From Arcanobacterium sp. S3PF19 (GTDB taxonomy: Bacteria > Actinomycetota > Actinomycetes > Actinomycetales > Actinomycetaceae), in NCBI RefSeq assembly GCF_000758825.1, contig NZ_JRMX01000013.1:117431-181430 (forward strand): a stretch of 64,000 nt of DNA, read 5' to 3'. The position numbers were made by a program, and so were the translations under genes. Under the pieces are notes generated by a model. The model was not told the DNA's origin and searched no databases. It saw nothing but the letters and a program-made list of their open reading frames with translations. Positions within the stretch are counted from its first letter, which is position 1; the number at the start of each line of letters is the position of its first letter. Below are positions 1 through 7,957 of this stretch, piece after piece.

Positions 1-1110
1 TGCCTCCACGGGTGCCTCCGGAGGGAATGAAAGTGTGGCAATCAGCAGCGAAACCGTAAAACCGATTCCCGCGACCAAAGAAATGGGCAGAATATCCATA
101 ATCCCGATGGATCTTTCGAGACGCAGCCCGAAAAGTCTGATCATAACCAGTACGCCGAGCGTGATGCCCAGCATTTTGCCCAGGGGGAGACCGAGATAAA
201 CACCCAGGGCAACGGAGTCGGCGAACATCTTTTCAAACCCGCCGGCGTCCACCACGTCTACGCCCGCGGCAAAAAACGCAAATACGGGCAGCACGAACCC
301 TGCCGAATAAAATCCGATTTTCTCTGTGAAAACTTCGGTCAGCGGGTGGGGTTCGTGTCTCTTCTGAATAGCCGGGACCGTCATCCCCAGGGCCACGCCC
401 GCAATGGTGGCGTGTATCCCCGACAGATGCATTAAATACCATGCCACGATCCCCACAGGCCAGAGCAGGTATGGGCGGAGAATACGTTTCTGCACGAGAC
501 ATCCGAATACGGCGATCACGGCCAGTGCGCCGAGCAGAGCGTAGAAGTTCAGATCGGTGGCAAAGAATACGGCGATCAGAATGATTCCCAGCAGGTCGTC
601 CACCACGGCAAGCGTCATTAAAAATGTTCTTGCCGCAGGGGGAAGTCCTTTCCCGAACAGCCCCAAAACAGCCAGCGCAAATGCGATGTCGGTAGCTACG
701 GGAATTGCCCATCCGCCGTATTCCGTCGATCCGGTAAGCAGCTGAATCAATGTATAAACCAAAATCGGGCCCGCCATGCCGCATACGGCGGCGAGAATGG
801 GGACCAGTGCTTTGCGCACGTCACGCAGGGAACCGATTGCGAATTCCTGTTTCAGTTCCAGGCCGACGGTGAAAAAGAACACGGCGAGCAGGCCGTCGGC
901 CGCCCACTCGGACAAAGGCAGATAAAGGTGCAGTGCGTGCGGGCCGAAAGACAGGGAAGAAAAATCCCCGTATGCCCCGCGCACGCTCCGAATCGGAAAA
1001 TTTGCCCATATAAGGGCGATAACGGCGCCGGTAATGAGTACAAGCCCGGCAACCGTCTCGTTTTTCAGTACGCGCCGATACCTCTGCATTACGGTTGGCT
1101 TTTTTGCCAT
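1..1110 (-). CDS. nhaA: Na+/H+ antiporter NhaA (partial, C-terminus beyond window)
   Basis: The reverse strand encodes 370 codons of an NhaA-family sodium/proton antiporter, an inner-membrane protein that expels Na+ in exchange for H+ in pH and salt homeostasis. Diagnostic stretches are FFFTVGLELKQEF near residue 75, the VATDIAFALAVLGL segment and the AVVDDLLGIILIAVFF segment, which holds the paired transport aspartates of the family. The start ATG at 1110 is preceded by CCGGAAGTGG at suitable spacing. The frame is still open at base 1, so the last helices lie outside the window; full-length relatives have about 390 residues or more. The assignment is secure because the motifs are nearly invariant. 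Confidence 0.95.
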   Translation of the reverse strand, partial: MAKKPTVMQRYRRVLKNETVAGLVLITGAVIALIWANFPIRSVRGAYGDFSSLSFGPHALHLYLPLSEWAADGLLAVFFFTVGLELKQEFAIGSLRDVRKALVPILAAVCGMAGPILVYTLIQLLTGSTEYGGWAIPVATDIAFALAVLGLFGKGLPPAARTFLMTLAVVDDLLGIILIAVFFATDLNFYALLGALAVIAVFGCLVQKRILRPYLLWPVGIVAWYLMHLSGIHATIAGVALGMTVPAIQKRHEPHPLTEVFTEKIGFYSAGFVLPVFAFFAAGVDVVDAGGFEKMFADSVALGVYLGLPLGKMLGITLGVLVMIRLFGLRLERSIGIMDILPISLVAGIGFTVSLLIATLSFPPEAPVEA

Positions 1111-1275
1111 ATTGACCACTTCCGGGATATGCCTGTTTTTGCTTAACTTTTATCTTCCGGATTATTGTATAAAATTTTTCTCCGCCGAATTTTATGCTTA
1201 CATAATATGGAATGCGGGGTTTGTAAATGGCTGCCGATGACGGGTATGATGGATATGTTTCTTTGTCTTTGAAAC

Positions 1276-1349
1276 GCCCCCTTAGCCCAATCGGCAGAGG
1301 CAGCAGACTTAAAATCTGTCCAGTGTGAGTTCGAGTCTCACAGGGGGCA
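1276..1349 (+). tRNA. tRNA-Leu (anticodon UAA), compact variable loop
   Basis: A complete cloverleaf folds by hand. The acceptor stem pairs GCCCCCT with AGGGGGC. A 3-bp D stem GCC/GGC has an 11-base loop containing GG. The anticodon stem GCAGA/TCTGT holds loop CTTAAAA, so the anticodon is TAA. The T stem GTGAG/CTCAC has loop TTCGAGT. The variable region is only 5 bases (CCAGT), whereas leucine tRNAs are normally class II with a long variable arm. The 3' end reads A-CCG, so CCA is not fully encoded. The anticodon is clear, but the short variable loop makes the charging identity worth checking. Confidence 0.9.
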
Positions 1350-1395
1350 CCGACTCGGAGCGTGGCGGCTTTCTCTGCCGCCGCGCGAAAAAGAG

Positions 1396-1458
1396 GCGGG
1401 CGGAATATGCGCTGCGCCGAATTAAATCCCGCTTTGGCCAAACGCATATCCCGCCCGT
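1396..1458 (-). terminator. Long imperfect hairpin after the ABC exporter operon
   Basis: Arms 1396-1411 and 1443-1458 pair over 16 positions with one mismatch and one G-T pair, around a 31-base loop. The structure lies just beyond the stop codon of the reverse-strand permease, where a terminator would be expected. No clear T-run follows on the reverse strand, so it may instead protect the 3' end of the mRNA. Confidence 0.4.
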
Positions 1459-1484
1459 AAACCGCCTTTCCGGACTGCTTTCCT

Positions 1485-2270
1485 TCAGACGTCCTTTCTC
1501 CGGTAGCGTACCCAGCCGATCACCAGAATTACCGCGACGTAGGCAAGGAAAATACACAGGGCAGTCTGCGGCGCGCAGTCGGGCGTCTGCAACGTTTCCT
1601 TTATTTCCTCCAATTGGCCGGCGGGAGCCGAAGAAACGGCGTAGTTAATGAGATTCCCGGGGAAAAACGGGGGAAGCGTATCCCGCAGCAGTTTAAGCGG
1701 AATAATCTGCAGGATACTGAGCAAAAATATCAGGGAGAATCCCAAAGCGAGTGCCCCGGCAGTGGAACGCAGCAGATAGCCCAGACCGAGCGTGAAAAGC
1801 TGCGCACCGATTCCCGCCAAAAGCAGACAGAGGAATGCCCGTGCGTCCGCGGAGGAAAAAGGAGCGGTTTTCGCAGCCGTAATATATACCACGGCGGAAC
1901 ATACCGCTTCCAGGATGATTCCGACACCCAGCGCCCAGAGCGCGGAAGCCAGGGTCTTTGCCAGGAAATTTCGCGTACGCGAAGGGTCGGCAAGGTTGGT
2001 GGTGCGTATCGTGTTGAAAGTGTATTCGGAAGTTACGGCGCCGACTCCCATAATCAGGAAAAATATGACGGGGATATTCCATCCGTCGGTGATCATGCCG
2101 AAATGCCGGATGCCGGCAGCCGAATGTTTCACAACCAAGGCACATATTCCCGCATAGAAAATCACGGCAAGCACTGTGCTGACTGTGATAATGCGCTGTG
2201 TGCAAAGTTTCAGGAATTCACTGTGCAGAGACCTGAAAAACGTTATCTTATAATTCTGCGTCTGTGCCAT
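1485..2270 (-). CDS. ABC exporter permease subunit (ABC-2 type)
   Basis: A 261-residue integral membrane protein with about six hydrophobic segments, the first following a short cytoplasmic head (SLHSEFLKLCTQRIIT). This is the topology of ABC-2 permeases paired with BcrA/NatA-like ATPases that export peptides, antibiotics or lipids. The start is fixed by the TAATG junction with the upstream ATPase gene: the final A of its stop codon is the first base of this ATG, so translation is coupled. The substrate cannot be told from sequence. A self-protection or drug-export role is typical of the family but is only inference here. Confidence 0.8.
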   Translation of the reverse strand: MAQTQNYKITFFRSLHSEFLKLCTQRIITVSTVLAVIFYAGICALVVKHSAAGIRHFGMITDGWNIPVIFFLIMGVGAVTSEYTFNTIRTTNLADPSRTRNFLAKTLASALWALGVGIILEAVCSAVVYITAAKTAPFSSADARAFLCLLLAGIGAQLFTLGLGYLLRSTAGALALGFSLIFLLSILQIIPLKLLRDTLPPFFPGNLINYAVSSAPAGQLEEIKETLQTPDCAPQTALCIFLAYVAVILVIGWVRYRRKDV

Positions 2271-3256
2271 TATCGCGTCCCTTCCGCGGCGGTGCCGTTT
2301 CCCGTCTCCGGGGTGTTTCCGTTCTTTTCCGTGTTTCCGGCCACTCTGTAGTCCATGCTGTTTTCCGTCAGTTCCATGAACACATCTTCCAAAGAAGAAT
2401 GGGATTCGCTCAGTTCGTGAATCTCCAGGTTCCTTGCATACAGCAGTTTTCCGATTTCGCTGCGCTGTGCGCCCCGGATTTCGATCCATCCCTGCGGATA
2501 CCCCTCCGCAGGCTGCCTAAACTCCGGTTCGTATCCCGCCTGCGCGATTGCCTGTAGAATCTGTGTCGGATTCGGGCCTTCCACTTTAACGGAAGTATGT
2601 GCGCGCGACTGCGTGAAAGCAGAAATAGGCCCCTGCGCAATCAGTTTCCCTTTTCCGATAATCACCAGATCGTCTGCCGTAACGGACATTTCGCTCATCA
2701 GGTGGGAAGAGATGAATACCGTACGTCCCTCGGCGGCAAAACTGCGCGCCAGTTCGCGCACCCAGCGCACGCCGTCGGGATCCAGGCCGTTTACCGGTTC
2801 GTCGAACATAAGCACTTTCGGATCTCCCAGAAGGGCGGAGGCAATTCCCAGTCTCTGCCCCATGCCCAGAGAAAATCCCTTCAGCTTTTTCTTTGCCGCC
2901 GATGCGATGCCCGTCATCTCCAATACTTCGTCGACGCGTTTGCGCGAAATTCCGTTTCCGGCGGCAATGATCCGCAGATGCTGCCGCGCCGTGCGGCCCG
3001 GGTGAAATGCCTTTCCGTCCAAAAGCGCGCCTACCTCGCACAGCGGAGCCTTCATCTCCCGGTAGGGTTTTCCGTCAAAAAGAACATTCCCGGAGGTGGG
3101 CTGGTCAAGACCGAGCATACAGCGCATGGTTGTGGATTTTCCGGAGCCGTTCGGCCCGAGAAAACCCGTCACCGCGCCGGGGCGGAGCGTGAAGGAAAGA
3201 TCGTCCACGGCAACTTTTTTGCCGTATTTCTTCGTCAGATGCTCAACTGTGATCAT
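2270..3256 (-). CDS. ABC exporter ATP-binding subunit (BcrA/NatA type)
   Basis: A 328-residue ATPase. The Walker A motif GPNGSGKST lies near residues 34-42, the variant signature SLGMGQ near 150, Walker B VLMFDEP near 170 and a switch His in ISSHL near 205. The SLGMGQ signature in place of LSGGQ is typical of the bacitracin/lantibiotic-export branch. About 90 residues follow the nucleotide-binding fold and end in a Gly/Asn/Thr-rich tail of unknown role. The gene forms a two-gene operon with the permease through a one-base overlap. The region 3257-3463 upstream separates it from the divergent BI-1 gene and must hold both promoters. Confidence 0.9.
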   Translation of the reverse strand: MITVEHLTKKYGKKVAVDDLSFTLRPGAVTGFLGPNGSGKSTTMRCMLGLDQPTSGNVLFDGKPYREMKAPLCEVGALLDGKAFHPGRTARQHLRIIAAGNGISRKRVDEVLEMTGIASAAKKKLKGFSLGMGQRLGIASALLGDPKVLMFDEPVNGLDPDGVRWVRELARSFAAEGRTVFISSHLMSEMSVTADDLVIIGKGKLIAQGPISAFTQSRAHTSVKVEGPNPTQILQAIAQAGYEPEFRQPAEGYPQGWIEIRGAQRSEIGKLLYARNLEIHELSESHSSLEDVFMELTENSMDYRVAGNTEKNGNTPETGNGTAAEGTR

Positions 3257-3463
3257 AAAATAAATCCTTAAAATCAGCGAGAATATGTGTGCTTGTCATT
3301 CAGTATAAAATGCGCTGTGCGGGCAGGCTTTGCGTCTGCGGGACTATTTTCCGTTCGCTCAGGGGATACTGCGGAATGATGAAAAGAAAATACCTTTAAG
3401 ATAAAATCAATACGGATAATGCGTATGGTATCGCTTAAAACAGAGCGAAAGGAAAGAAAACAG

Positions 3464-4294
3464 ATGTCGAATCCGATTATGGAGAAGAATCCGTATTTTA
3501 AGAATGCGGGAATGCGCCCGAATCAAATGGGGCAGACCACGGAATACGGTTTTGACTATGTCGGCCGGTATTCCCCGCAGGGATATCGGGAAGCGCAGGC
3601 GGATTATGCCGCGCCCGCAGGCACAATGACTTATGCGAATGCGATGAACAGAACGGCAGTTTTGCTGGGGGTAACGCTCCTGTCCGGAATTGTGACGGCC
3701 ACGCTGTTCCCGCTTTCCGCGCTGCCGCCGATTGCCGTTTTCGGTTCCCTGGCCGCCTTCGCAGCCGGGATCGTAATTGCGCTCCGCCGGGTAATCGCCG
3801 CGCCTCTTGCGGTGGGGTATGCGGTTTTGGAAGGCGTATCGCTCGGTGCCCTGACCCGGTACGTGGACGTTTTTCTCCCCGGTGTGGCACTGCAGGCGGT
3901 GATCGCGACTGCGATTATCGTCGGCGTCACGCTTGCCCTGCATTACAGCGGAGCGGTGCGCACAACGCCGCGCGGAATGAAGATTGCCCTGGCGGCCGTG
4001 TTTGGAGCCGTTATTTTCAGTTTTGTGAATATGGGATTCATGTGGTTTGGAAAAACCAATATGCGCACGGATATTACGGTGATGGGTCTTCCGCTGGGCG
4101 TCGTGATCGGCGTTGTGATGCTTCTTGTTGCCGCCTATATTCTGATCGGCGACTTTGAGGCCGTGCAGTATGCGGTGGAAAACCGTGCCCCGGAGAATTT
4201 CGGCTGGACGTGTGCGGTCGGAATCGTGATGACCATCCTCTGGATTTATGTCGAGGTGCTGCGTCTGGTAATGATTCTTGCCGACAACCGCTGA
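3464..4294 (+). CDS. Bax inhibitor-1 / YccA family membrane protein
   Basis: A 276-residue protein: about 55 polar residues, then seven hydrophobic segments and a very short tail, the layout of the actinobacterial Bax-inhibitor-1-like family (BI-1/YccA, BsYetJ-like pH-gated Ca2+ leak channels). The hydrophilic N-terminus ends before TYANAMNRTAVLLGVTLL, the start of helix 1. The start at 3464 is chosen over an in-frame start at 3419 because AAAGGAAAG lies about 8 bases upstream and the extra residues resemble nothing in the family. It stands alone, divergent from the ABC exporter. The family name is reliable; the ion and physiological role are not known here. Confidence 0.88.
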   Translation: MSNPIMEKNPYFKNAGMRPNQMGQTTEYGFDYVGRYSPQGYREAQADYAAPAGTMTYANAMNRTAVLLGVTLLSGIVTATLFPLSALPPIAVFGSLAAFAAGIVIALRRVIAAPLAVGYAVLEGVSLGALTRYVDVFLPGVALQAVIATAIIVGVTLALHYSGAVRTTPRGMKIALAAVFGAVIFSFVNMGFMWFGKTNMRTDITVMGLPLGVVIGVVMLLVAAYILIGDFEAVQYAVENRAPENFGWTCAVGIVMTILWIYVEVLRLVMILADNR

Positions 4295-4328
4295 TAGAAC
4301 GCGGCGCGGCAGCGCCGCGCAGTCCTAA

Positions 4329-4376
4329 ATGACGGTGGGGAGGAGAACCCGAACGGGTTCTCCTCCCCACCGTCAT
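4329..4376. terminator. 23-bp-arm perfect inverted repeat between convergent genes
   Basis: Bases 4329-4351 and 4354-4376 are exact reverse complements separated by only two bases (AA). A second GC-rich hairpin (GCGCGGC/GCCGCGC) lies just before it near 4302-4319. Both sit between the stop codons of the convergent BI-1 and FKBP genes, so a bidirectional terminator or transcript-end barrier is likely. Neither strand has a following T-run. Confidence 0.6.
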
Positions 4377-4407
4377 GTGCGGCGTAACCGCCTCTGTTTT
4401 CGGATTT

Positions 4408-4830
4408 TCAGCGGTAGCGGTGATCGTCGTCGGCGCCGATGATGTCTACCACAAACACAAGCACGTCCGTGCCCGAAATACCGGCCCGGGGATTTCCGTT
4501 TTCTCCGTAGCCTTTGCTCGGAGGGATGGAAATAAGCAGCCGGCTTCCCACCTGCTTACCGACGATTGCCTGATCCCATCCCTGAATAACCATTCCCACG
4601 CCGATTGGAAAACGCGTCGGTTTGCCGCGGAAATACGAAGAATCAAAAATTTCCCCGTTCCAAATCTGTCCGTGGTAGTTTACTTCTACTTCCTGCCCTG
4701 CCTGCACCACAGGGCCGTTGCCCTCTTGCAGTACCTCTACGCGCAGACCTTTCGGCGCGGGTGCATCGGGGAATGTCAGCTCGGGTGCTTCCCCAAATTT
4801 TCCGCTGACGGAGGGGAGTAATACTTCCAT
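4408..4830 (-). CDS. FKBP-type peptidyl-prolyl cis-trans isomerase
   Basis: A 140-residue cytoplasmic single-domain FKBP that catalyses proline isomerisation during protein folding. Family landmarks are VEVNYHGQIWNGEIFDSS, the MVIQGWDQAIVGKQVGSRLLISIP core and PSKGYGENG near the end. There is no signal peptide. The first 25 residues (EVLLPSVSGKFGEAPEL) match the N-terminal strand usual in actinobacterial FkpA-like proteins. GAGGTAAAA precedes the ATG. It lies immediately downstream of msrA on the same strand (31 bases), which suggests co-transcription of two protein-quality enzymes. Confidence 0.93.
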   Translation of the reverse strand: MEVLLPSVSGKFGEAPELTFPDAPAPKGLRVEVLQEGNGPVVQAGQEVEVNYHGQIWNGEIFDSSYFRGKPTRFPIGVGMVIQGWDQAIVGKQVGSRLLISIPPSKGYGENGNPRAGISGTDVLVFVVDIIGADDDHRYR

Positions 4831-4861
4831 TGTTTTACCTCATTTTCTGATCTTGCATTCA

Positions 4862-5452
4862 TTAGTTTAGATGAACCGGTCCCGCTCCCGGAAGTGGGCA
4901 GGCGATTCCCGAAGCGGAGTGGCAGCGGTATCCGTCGGGATTTTTTTCCAGATAACGCTGATGCTTTTCTTCTGCCGGGTAAAACGGGAAGTGCGCCGCA
5001 TCGTGCAGTTGCGTAACGATACGCCCTTTTCCGTGGGCGGAAAGAACTTTCCCGTAGGCGGCAATCATAGTTTTCGCCGTGTTTTTCTGCTCTTCCGTGG
5101 TGTGGAAAATCGCACTGCGGTACTGCGTACCGATGTCCCCGCCCTGTCTGTTGAGGGATGTGGGATCATGGCATTCGAAAAATGTCTGCAAAATTTTCGC
5201 GGTATCCGTCCGCTGCGGATCGAATACCACTTTTACCGTTTCCGTGTGTCCGGTAGTGCCCGTGCAGACCTGCGGATACGTCGGATTTTCCGTATGTCCG
5301 CCCATGAATCCCACGGCGGTGCCCGATACGCCCGGCATTTTTGCGTATATTTCCTCCACGCCCCAGAAACATCCCGCCGCGAGATAAATGACGGCGCGCC
5401 GCTCGCGCCCGTTTCCGCTCCCGCATTCGCACCCGTGTGTTTCACCGGCCAT
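4862..5452 (-). CDS. msrA: Peptide-methionine (S)-S-oxide reductase MsrA
   Basis: A 196-residue enzyme that reduces methionine-S-sulfoxide in proteins and free methionine to repair oxidative damage. The catalytic signature GCFWG is at residues 27-31 (Cys28), followed by the family motifs GFMGGHTENPTYPQVCTGTTGHTE and YRSAIF. A C-terminal Cys (GIACPLPG) could act as the resolving thiol, and the N-terminus has an extra C-E-C pair that might bind metal or regenerate the enzyme. GGAGGAAAAT precedes the start. It is likely co-transcribed with the FKBP gene downstream. Confidence 0.95.
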   Translation of the reverse strand: MAGETHGCECGSGNGRERRAVIYLAAGCFWGVEEIYAKMPGVSGTAVGFMGGHTENPTYPQVCTGTTGHTETVKVVFDPQRTDTAKILQTFFECHDPTSLNRQGGDIGTQYRSAIFHTTEEQKNTAKTMIAAYGKVLSAHGKGRIVTQLHDAAHFPFYPAEEKHQRYLEKNPDGYRCHSASGIACPLPGAGPVHLN

Positions 5453-5501
5453 ATTTTCCTCCTCTGTGCCGCCTTTGCCCCGGCTGTTCCCTTAAATTGG
5501 C

Positions 5502-5541
5502 AAAAAGAGAGCCGCGGGATTATATTCCTGCAGCTCTCTTT
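5502..5541 (-). terminator. Rho-independent terminator of greA
   Basis: Read on the reverse strand, AAGAGAGC pairs with GCTCTCTT across an 18-22 base GC-containing loop and is followed by TTTTTG. It lies 17 bases after the greA stop codon and before the msrA start, so it separates these two transcripts. Confidence 0.75.
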
Positions 5542-5557
5542 GGTAAATACTGCTTTT

Positions 5558-6031
5558 TCAGAAAGGTTTGATACTTTTCACTTCCACCCGGAATTCTTTT
5601 CCGTTCGGTGCGATATATGAAGTTTTGTCTCCCACCTTCAGACCCATAATAGCCGAGCCCAGAGGCGCGGATTCGGGGTAGACGGCAATATCCATATCCG
5701 CCGCGGCCTCGCGGGAACCGAGAGTGAATGTTTTTTCGTTTCCGTTCACTTCCGCGGTGATTTTCAGTCCGGGTGCGACGACGTCGGCGACGGTGGGTTT
5801 TTCCCCTACTTCGGCGTGCTCCAACAGATATGTGAGCTGCTGAATGCGCCCTTCCATCTTGGACTGTTCCTCGCGCGCGGCATGGTATCCGCCGTTTTCG
5901 CTGAGGTCGCCCTCGGAACGTGCCGCTTCGATACGCTCCACGATTTCGCTTCGTCCGGTGGTCTTGAGCTGTTCGAGCTCGGCAGACAGACGTTCGAAAC
6001 TTTCTTTGGAAAGCCATGTTGTTTCGCTCAT
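5558..6031 (-). CDS. greA: Transcription elongation factor GreA
   Basis: A 157-residue Gre factor that enters the RNA polymerase secondary channel and stimulates cleavage of backtracked RNA. The N-terminal antiparallel coiled coil (about residues 10-75) carries the acidic tip around ERIEAARSEGDLSENGGYHAAREEQ, and the C-terminal FKBP-like globular domain ends in VEVKSIKPF. Length and motifs are standard. CTAGGAGC lies 7 bases before the ATG. It is monocistronic, with its own terminator and an AT-richer upstream region (6032-6249) likely to contain its promoter. Confidence 0.97.
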   Translation of the reverse strand: MSETTWLSKESFERLSAELEQLKTTGRSEIVERIEAARSEGDLSENGGYHAAREEQSKMEGRIQQLTYLLEHAEVGEKPTVADVVAPGLKITAEVNGNEKTFTLGSREAAADMDIAVYPESAPLGSAIMGLKVGDKTSYIAPNGKEFRVEVKSIKPF

Positions 6032-6249
6032 TTGTTGCTCCTAGTCATGTGTTGCCGCCGGGTGGCGACACTGCCTTTGCGCTCCCAATAACAAGAATAC
6101 ACGTGCATTCCACACGTGCTTTTTACAAGTGGAAACAATACCACGGCAGGAAAGAATTAACAATCGAAAATTATTTCCCTCCGGTGCGCGTATCCGTTTT
6201 GGCGGGGAATACGGGCGGAAAGCGGACGGTCCGCCGCCCGTACGTTTGC

Positions 6250-6918
6250 TCAGCGGACGAACAGTGCGAGCCAGATGGCCACGGCGTGGCAGGCGAAGCC
6301 CGCCACTGTGCCCGAGTGGAAAAATTCGTGGAAACCAAAGTATCTGGGCCAGGGATTGGGCCAGCGCAGTGCGTAGAACAGGGCGCCGACCGTGTAGCAC
6401 ATGCCTCCGGCCACAAGCAGCCAGACGATTGCCGGATTGCCGTTTCTCCAGAACGAGGGCAGGAACCACACCGCCACCCAGCCGAGAGCGATGTATATGG
6501 TTACATACAGCCAGCGGGGTGCCTCAATCCAAAATATGTGCATAAAAATTCCCGCCACGGTGCCGCCCCAGACAATAGCCAGCACGGTGGCGGCCTGCCG
6601 GGGAGTGAGCAGCATTACGGAAAGGGGAGTATAGGTGCCTGCAATCAGAAGGAAGATGTTTGCGTGGTCTGCCCGGCGGAGCACCGCTTTCACCGCAGGC
6701 GGCCAGTTTCCGATATGGTATGTGGCGGAAATTCCAAACAGAAGCAGTGCCGCCATTCCGTAGATGAGAATACCGACCCGCTGGGCGGCGCTGCCCGCAA
6801 GAACCGTCAGTACAACGGTGTTTGCCAGAGTAAGCGGGGCGGTTACGAGATGAATCCAGCCGCGCAGTTTCGTTTTCCGAAATCCGGCATTAAACATTTT
6901 GGTGGCTGTCTTTGGCAT
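6250..6918 (-). CDS. Hemolysin III / PAQR-like family membrane protein
   Basis: A 222-residue protein with seven hydrophobic segments. The family's conserved polar residues are visible: GISATYHIGNW, the DHANIFLLIAGTYTP block and a terminal FHEFFHSGTVAGFACH His cluster, the likely metal site of the HlyIII/progestin-receptor-like fold. The name is historical and does not imply that this protein lyses cells. The start ATG at 6918 is preferred. A GTG two codons upstream (6924) sits at better distance from GGAAGGA and may be the true start. The surrounding regions 6032-6249 and 6919-7135 show no genes. Confidence 0.88.
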   Translation of the reverse strand: MPKTATKMFNAGFRKTKLRGWIHLVTAPLTLANTVVLTVLAGSAAQRVGILIYGMAALLLFGISATYHIGNWPPAVKAVLRRADHANIFLLIAGTYTPLSVMLLTPRQAATVLAIVWGGTVAGIFMHIFWIEAPRWLYVTIYIALGWVAVWFLPSFWRNGNPAIVWLLVAGGMCYTVGALFYALRWPNPWPRYFGFHEFFHSGTVAGFACHAVAIWLALFVR

Positions 6919-7135
6919 ATGCACGGCTGTTCCTTCCCGAAATAACTGACTGCTACCAGTATCGCACTGCATGCATCCAATGGAAAAGTTTTGCGTTTTT
7001 TCCAAAAAACCATTTAACCGGCGGGTATTTTCCCCGGTTTCGGATTCTCGCGCCAAATGCGTTTTCTTTCGCCGCACGGTATACTGATCCGTATTACTGC
7101 TGTCGGCGTGCGGTTAACCATGCGGAGGAAAGAAA

Positions 7136-7897
7136 ATGGGCGGCTGGAATTTTCTCTACCGGCTTTACGAGCGCGGTCTGCTCAGAGGATTGGAGGACGC
7201 TTCCCTTCCGCGGCACGTGGGCATTATTTTGGACGGCAACCGCCGCTGGGCAAAATCTTTGGGCGTGGCCGCGTCCTCGGGGCACCGCAAAGGCGCGGAT
7301 CATGTGCGTGAGGTCTTGGGCTGGTGTGAGGAAACAGGGATTGAAATCGTAACTCTGTGGCTGCTTTCCACGGAGAATCTTTCGCGTGCAAAAGACGAAC
7401 TGAACGAACTGCTCGATATTATTGCGCGCCTGACGGAGTCTCTGGCGGCGGCAAAACGCTGGCGGCTGCGCGTGATGGGCGACCTGGGACTGCTCCCGCC
7501 TCCGCTTGCGCGGCGCATAGCGGGCGCGTGCCGCAGCACTGCCGAAATCGGGGGAATGACGGTAAACGTGGCAATCGGTTATGGCGGCAGACAGGAAATC
7601 ACCAGTGCCGTGCGTGGGTATCTGACGGAAAAAGCCATGCAGGGAGCCACTCTTGAGCAGGTTATCGAATCGGTTTCGATCTCGGATATTACCGATCATA
7701 TGTATACCAGCGGGCAGCCGGATCCGGATCTGATTATCCGCACTTCGGGGGAGCAGCGGATGAGCGGTTTTATGCTCTGGCAGACTGTGCACACCGAATT
7801 TTATTTTTGCGAAACATACTGGCCCGATTTCCGCCGGACCGATTTTCTGCGTGCGCTGCGCGACTATTCGCTGCGTGAACGGCGTCGGGGGAGATAG
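7136..7897 (+). CDS. uppS: Isoprenyl (undecaprenyl/polyprenyl) diphosphate synthase
   Basis: A 253-residue cis-prenyltransferase that condenses isopentenyl diphosphate units into the polyprenyl carrier for peptidoglycan and surface glycans. Catalytic Asp33 lies in ILDGNRRWAK; the GHRKGA, LWLLSTENLSR and DLIIRTSGEQRMSGFMLWQ motifs bind substrate. Cytosolic and membrane-associated. GGAGGAAAGAAA precedes the ATG. Its product is the carrier that the glycan genes at 48-64 kb would need. Actinobacteria often have two Z-prenyl synthases (decaprenyl and short-chain), and the chain length made here cannot be read off. Confidence 0.93.
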   Translation: MGGWNFLYRLYERGLLRGLEDASLPRHVGIILDGNRRWAKSLGVAASSGHRKGADHVREVLGWCEETGIEIVTLWLLSTENLSRAKDELNELLDIIARLTESLAAAKRWRLRVMGDLGLLPPPLARRIAGACRSTAEIGGMTVNVAIGYGGRQEITSAVRGYLTEKAMQGATLEQVIESVSISDITDHMYTSGQPDPDLIIRTSGEQRMSGFMLWQTVHTEFYFCETYWPDFRRTDFLRALRDYSLRERRRGR

Positions 7898-7957
7898 CCC
7901 GGCGCGTACGGTTCTGTTTCGCGGCGCTCCGGAAACGGGCCGGCCTCGCGTGTACCG

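Noticed and set aside
6250..6918. Hemolysin function for the HlyIII family gene
   Set aside because: The family name is historical; sequence shows a PAQR-like membrane protein and gives no evidence for cell lysis.
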